NCBI GenBank assembly: GCA_031280075.1
Contig: JAITHG010000268.1
Span: forward strand, 1-7,389
Reading direction: 5' to 3'
Length of the DNA stretch: 7,389 bases
Source of the DNA: Eubacteriales Family XIII. Incertae Sedis bacterium
GTDB taxonomy: Bacteria; Bacillota_A; Clostridia; Peptostreptococcales; Anaerovoracaceae
In this document: piece by piece, positions 5,411 through 7,389 of the stretch
Layout of the letters: each line of letters starts with the position of its first letter
How positions within the stretch are numbered: the stretch's first letter is position 1
Made by a program: the position numbers and the translations under genes
Notes under the pieces: model-generated
Databases searched by the model: none
What the model saw: the letters and a program-made list of their open reading frames with translations, nothing else
Told to the model about the DNA's origin: nothing

Positions 5411-7356
5411 AGCCGCCCTTTCGCCGCAAGGTCGTCCACGAGATCTTCCATGGACTTGCCGATGGGGGACTCAGGCGGGTACACGCGGTCGAATCCGATC
5501 GCCTTGAAGGCCTTCTCGTCGTCGGCAAACTCATGCTTGCCGATGCTGAGGATGCCGCCGATGTAGAGCAGGATGTCGCCGATGCCCGCCTCCACGCACT
5601 TCGCGCGGAAGCCCTCGAGATCCATGCCCGCCATGCCGTAGAGCGACGTGATCATCATCGCGTCCGCGTCCGTCTCCTGTGCCGCCTTGATGAACTCCTC
5701 CGGCGGGGTCTGCGCGCCGAGCGCGACCGCGTTGAACCCGTTCTCGTTCAGGGCGCGGGAGATGATCTTCGTGCCGATGACATGGGCATCCACGCCCACC
5801 GTGCCCGTGATGATGGTCGGCTTCTTTTCGCCGAGCCGAGCTCTGTATTCCGCAGAGAGCTCGTCCTCCGAGGACTCCACGGCGAGCGGTTCGTCCACGA
5901 GGCAGCCGCGGCTGAGCGTCCAGAAGTCTGCGATGGAATTCTTGTAGGTGAGGGAGCGCCCCTCGTATTTCTCGCGCTCCTTGATCTTCTCGTCGTTGAA
6001 CTTGCGGACTTCATCAGGGATGGGCACGTTGCCGTACTCGATGTAGCGGCACGCCCCCTCGAGGTCGCGCGCGCCGAGCGAAAGATCCCGCACGTTCACG
6101 TTGATGGAGAAGGGAGAATCGAGCACGCCCGCGTCGAGCGCCTTCACGACACCGACGGCGAGGTCTCCGTCGCCGAGCGCGATGACACGGTCGATGATGG
6201 CGGAGACAGCCAGCTCGCACATCCGCTTCTCCTGCTCTACGGCAGCTGAATCGTAGTCGAGGTTTTGCTGGCGGACGACGTTCCAGATCCAGCCCGCGCT
6301 GCGGTAGGTCTGCGTGTGCGCCTCGAGGCTCGGCACGCCGAGCGCCTCGTCCACCGTCTTCACCGAGCAGGCATCGACGGGCGCGAGCGCCGCGACCATG
6401 GCGACGTAGTTGATGTAGCCGAAGGCGTAGCCGAGATCCTGCGGGAAGGCGAACAGCGAGCTCTGGTTGCCGATGATGCCGGGGATGATGGTGTCCGTGT
6501 GCCCGAACTGGTCGAGGTACTTGCGGAACAGCCCGGGGATGGCGCGGATGTCCGCGATGTCCTGGTTGAGGTTGCCCTGGAAATTTGCGAGCGGGACGAT
6601 GGACTTGACACCCTGTTTTGCCGAGGTCAGCGCCTCGATGATCTGCGTGGCGATGTTGATGTACATGGGGACGACACCGTTGGGGATCCACCCGTGCGTG
6701 TCCGTGCTGATGATGACGCCGCGATCCGCGTACCAGCCGATGAGCCGACCGAGGTACTGCGCGGTCTCGATGCACTCCTCGGCGGAGCAGCTCTTGTCGT
6801 AGCCGCCGACCCAGCCGAAAAAGCTGTTGGGCATGGCGGTCATGCCGGACGCGAAGGAGACCTCGCCGACGAAGCTGTTCCCGACGCGCGAGCTGCGCGG
6901 GTCGAAGGCACCGATGCACGACTCGACGACCTTGCGCGTCGCCTTCACGCCGTGGTTGATGATCGGGTAGCCGTTGAGCTTTTTCTGCCCCGTGCGGATG
7001 GATTCCTCAAGCCCCGCCTGCGCCTTGTCGAGCTGCAGGTTGCGCGTATAAGAATCGGTCGTGAAGGGGAACAGCTCCACGCCGACGGCGTTCAGCCCCT
7101 GCAGCAGCGCGATCTCTTCCTCGATGACGGGGACGCCCGAACGCGGGAACAGTCCGATCTTGCCTTCGTTGTGGTAGCGCTGCAGGCGCTTCGTGAAGTT
7201 CTTATGCTCCGGCAGGGACTTCTGGTATTCGACCGCCTCGTCGAGGTCGATCTCCGCCGCCGTCTTCGGCCACGGGGAGAGCACCTGCGGGCGCAGCTTG
7301 TTCAGAAAAATGTCCTCGTCGATGCGCTCGTGGCGCACGGTGATCAGTTCAGCCAA
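5407..7356 (-). CDS. B12-dependent mutase: GlmE-GlmS single-chain fusion
   Basis: This is a 649-aa adenosylcobalamin-dependent carbon-skeleton mutase. Residues about 1-489 match the catalytic TIM-barrel subunit GlmE (MutE) of glutamate mutase. After a charged linker (about 490-510), residues about 512-649 match the small B12-binding subunit GlmS (MutS): DAHVIG (523-528) is the DxHxxG motif whose His525 should be the lower cobalt ligand, followed by SLYG (571-574) and GG (600-601). These are normally two separate proteins. Compared with the Clostridium cochlearium enzyme as I recall it, Arg72, Arg105 and Arg154 match the substrate-carboxylate arginines 66, 100 and 149, and Lys333 and Glu337 match Lys326/Glu330 near the adenosyl group. 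However, catalytic Glu171 aligns with Pro176 and Tyr177 with Trp182. It starts with TTG, 8 nt after a perfect AGGAGG. The glutamate-to-3-methylaspartate reaction is the family default; the changed residues make another substrate plausible. Confidence 0.88.
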   Translation of the reverse strand: MAELITVRHERIDEDIFLNKLRPQVLSPWPKTAAEIDLDEAVEYQKSLPEHKNFTKRLQRYHNEGKIGLFPRSGVPVIEEEIALLQGLNAVGVELFPFTTDSYTRNLQLDKAQAGLEESIRTGQKKLNGYPIINHGVKATRKVVESCIGAFDPRSSRVGNSFVGEVSFASGMTAMPNSFFGWVGGYDKSCSAEECIETAQYLGRLIGWYADRGVIISTDTHGWIPNGVVPMYINIATQIIEALTSAKQGVKSIVPLANFQGNLNQDIADIRAIPGLFRKYLDQFGHTDTIIPGIIGNQSSLFAFPQDLGYAFGYINYVAMVAALAPVDACSVKTVDEALGVPSLEAHTQTYRSAGWIWNVVRQQNLDYDSAAVEQEKRMCELAVSAIIDRVIALGDGDLAVGVVKALDAGVLDSPFSINVNVRDLSLGARDLEGACRYIEYGNVPIPDEVRKFNDEKIKEREKYEGRSLTYKNSIADFWTLSRGCLVDEPLAVESSEDELSAEYRARLGEKKPTIITGTVGVDAHVIGTKIISRALNENGFNAVALGAQTPPEEFIKAAQETDADAMMITSLYGMAGMDLEGFRAKCVEAGIGDILLYIGGILSIGKHEFADDEKAFKAIGFDRVYPPESPIGKSMEDLVDDLAAKGRL

Positions 7357-7364
7357 GGCGTTGT

Positions 7365-7370
7365 CCTCCT
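7365..7370 (-). promoter_or_regulatory. Ribosome binding site deciding a TTG start of the mutase
   Basis: A perfect AGGAGG lies 8 nt before TTG (7356-7354). There is no ATG at a suitable distance, so the SD fixes the TTG start. The site overlaps a possible upstream TAG stop (7371-7369). Confidence 0.8.
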
Positions 7371-7389
7371 ATTGTTCTTGTTCTTGTTC
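7369..7389 (-). CDS. Possible 3' end of an upstream gene ending in Glu-Gln repeats
   Basis: Read on the - strand, the last bases of the window are three GAA-CAA units followed by TAG, i.e. EQEQEQ-stop, ending 12 nt before the mutase start. This spacing would suit the preceding gene of an operon, but only six codons are visible. The same bases could instead be an untranslated hexanucleotide repeat just upstream of the mutase SD. Confidence 0.25.
   Translation of the reverse strand, partial: EQEQEQ
7372..7389. repeat. Hexanucleotide repeat (TTGTTC)x3, running off the window
   Basis: Three perfect tandem copies of TTGTTC (GAACAA on the coding strand) reach the window edge directly upstream of the mutase SD. 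The total copy number is unknown because the tract is cut by the window end. Confidence 0.85.

Noticed and set aside
5533..6249. 238-codon + strand frame opposite the mutase
   Set aside because: The Arg/Ala/Val/Asp-rich translation is a typical antisense shadow; the opposite strand has an intact, recognisable mutase.
6014..6919. 301-codon - strand frame overlapping the mutase in another frame
   Set aside because: The Arg/His-rich translation is a frame-shifted shadow of the GlmE domain.

Overview
The window comes from a bacterium, most likely an anaerobic, fermentative Firmicute; Negativicutes are a reasonable guess. The reasons are an adenosylcobalamin-dependent glutamate-mutase-type system, strong AGGAGG-type ribosome binding sites, several TTG/GTG starts, and GC-rich coding DNA interrupted by AT-rich spacers. 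The taxonomic call is an inference from style only.

Layout: one gene is on the + strand, dcd (dCTP deaminase, 101-625), with its own promoter and a good Shine-Dalgarno (SD) sequence. All other genes are on the - strand and so read right to left. First is a possible 3' end of an upstream gene coding for Glu-Gln repeats (7369-7389). Then comes a single-chain mutase, a GlmE catalytic domain fused to a GlmS B12-binding domain (5407-7356). It overlaps by 4 bp with glmL (3854-5410), the actin-fold accessory/reactivation protein. glmL carries a 22-unit hexanucleotide repeat that encodes strictly alternating Ala-Gly/Asp. Downstream lies an AT-rich stretch (3306-3853) with a doubtful small membrane ORF, hairpins and a promoter. 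A probable two-gene unit follows: a small secreted peptide (3036-3305) and a 350-aa membrane protein built from repeated two-helix units (1910-2962). Last is an MFS transporter (644-1801) with its own consensus-like promoter; it converges on dcd, with only 18 bp between the stop codons.

How the genes work together: the mutase and GlmL form one translationally coupled unit, the enzyme plus its putative repair/activation partner. By analogy with glutamate mutase it should rearrange the carbon skeleton of a small dicarboxylate. The three arginines that grip the substrate carboxylates are present. The glutamate that contacts the substrate amino group in classical glutamate mutase aligns with proline, and a neighbouring tyrosine aligns with tryptophan, so the substrate may not be glutamate. 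This is the most interesting point in the window. The secreted-peptide/repeat-membrane-protein pair is a second, unassigned small system. dcd and the MFS gene look like ordinary neighbours with no evident link to the mutase.
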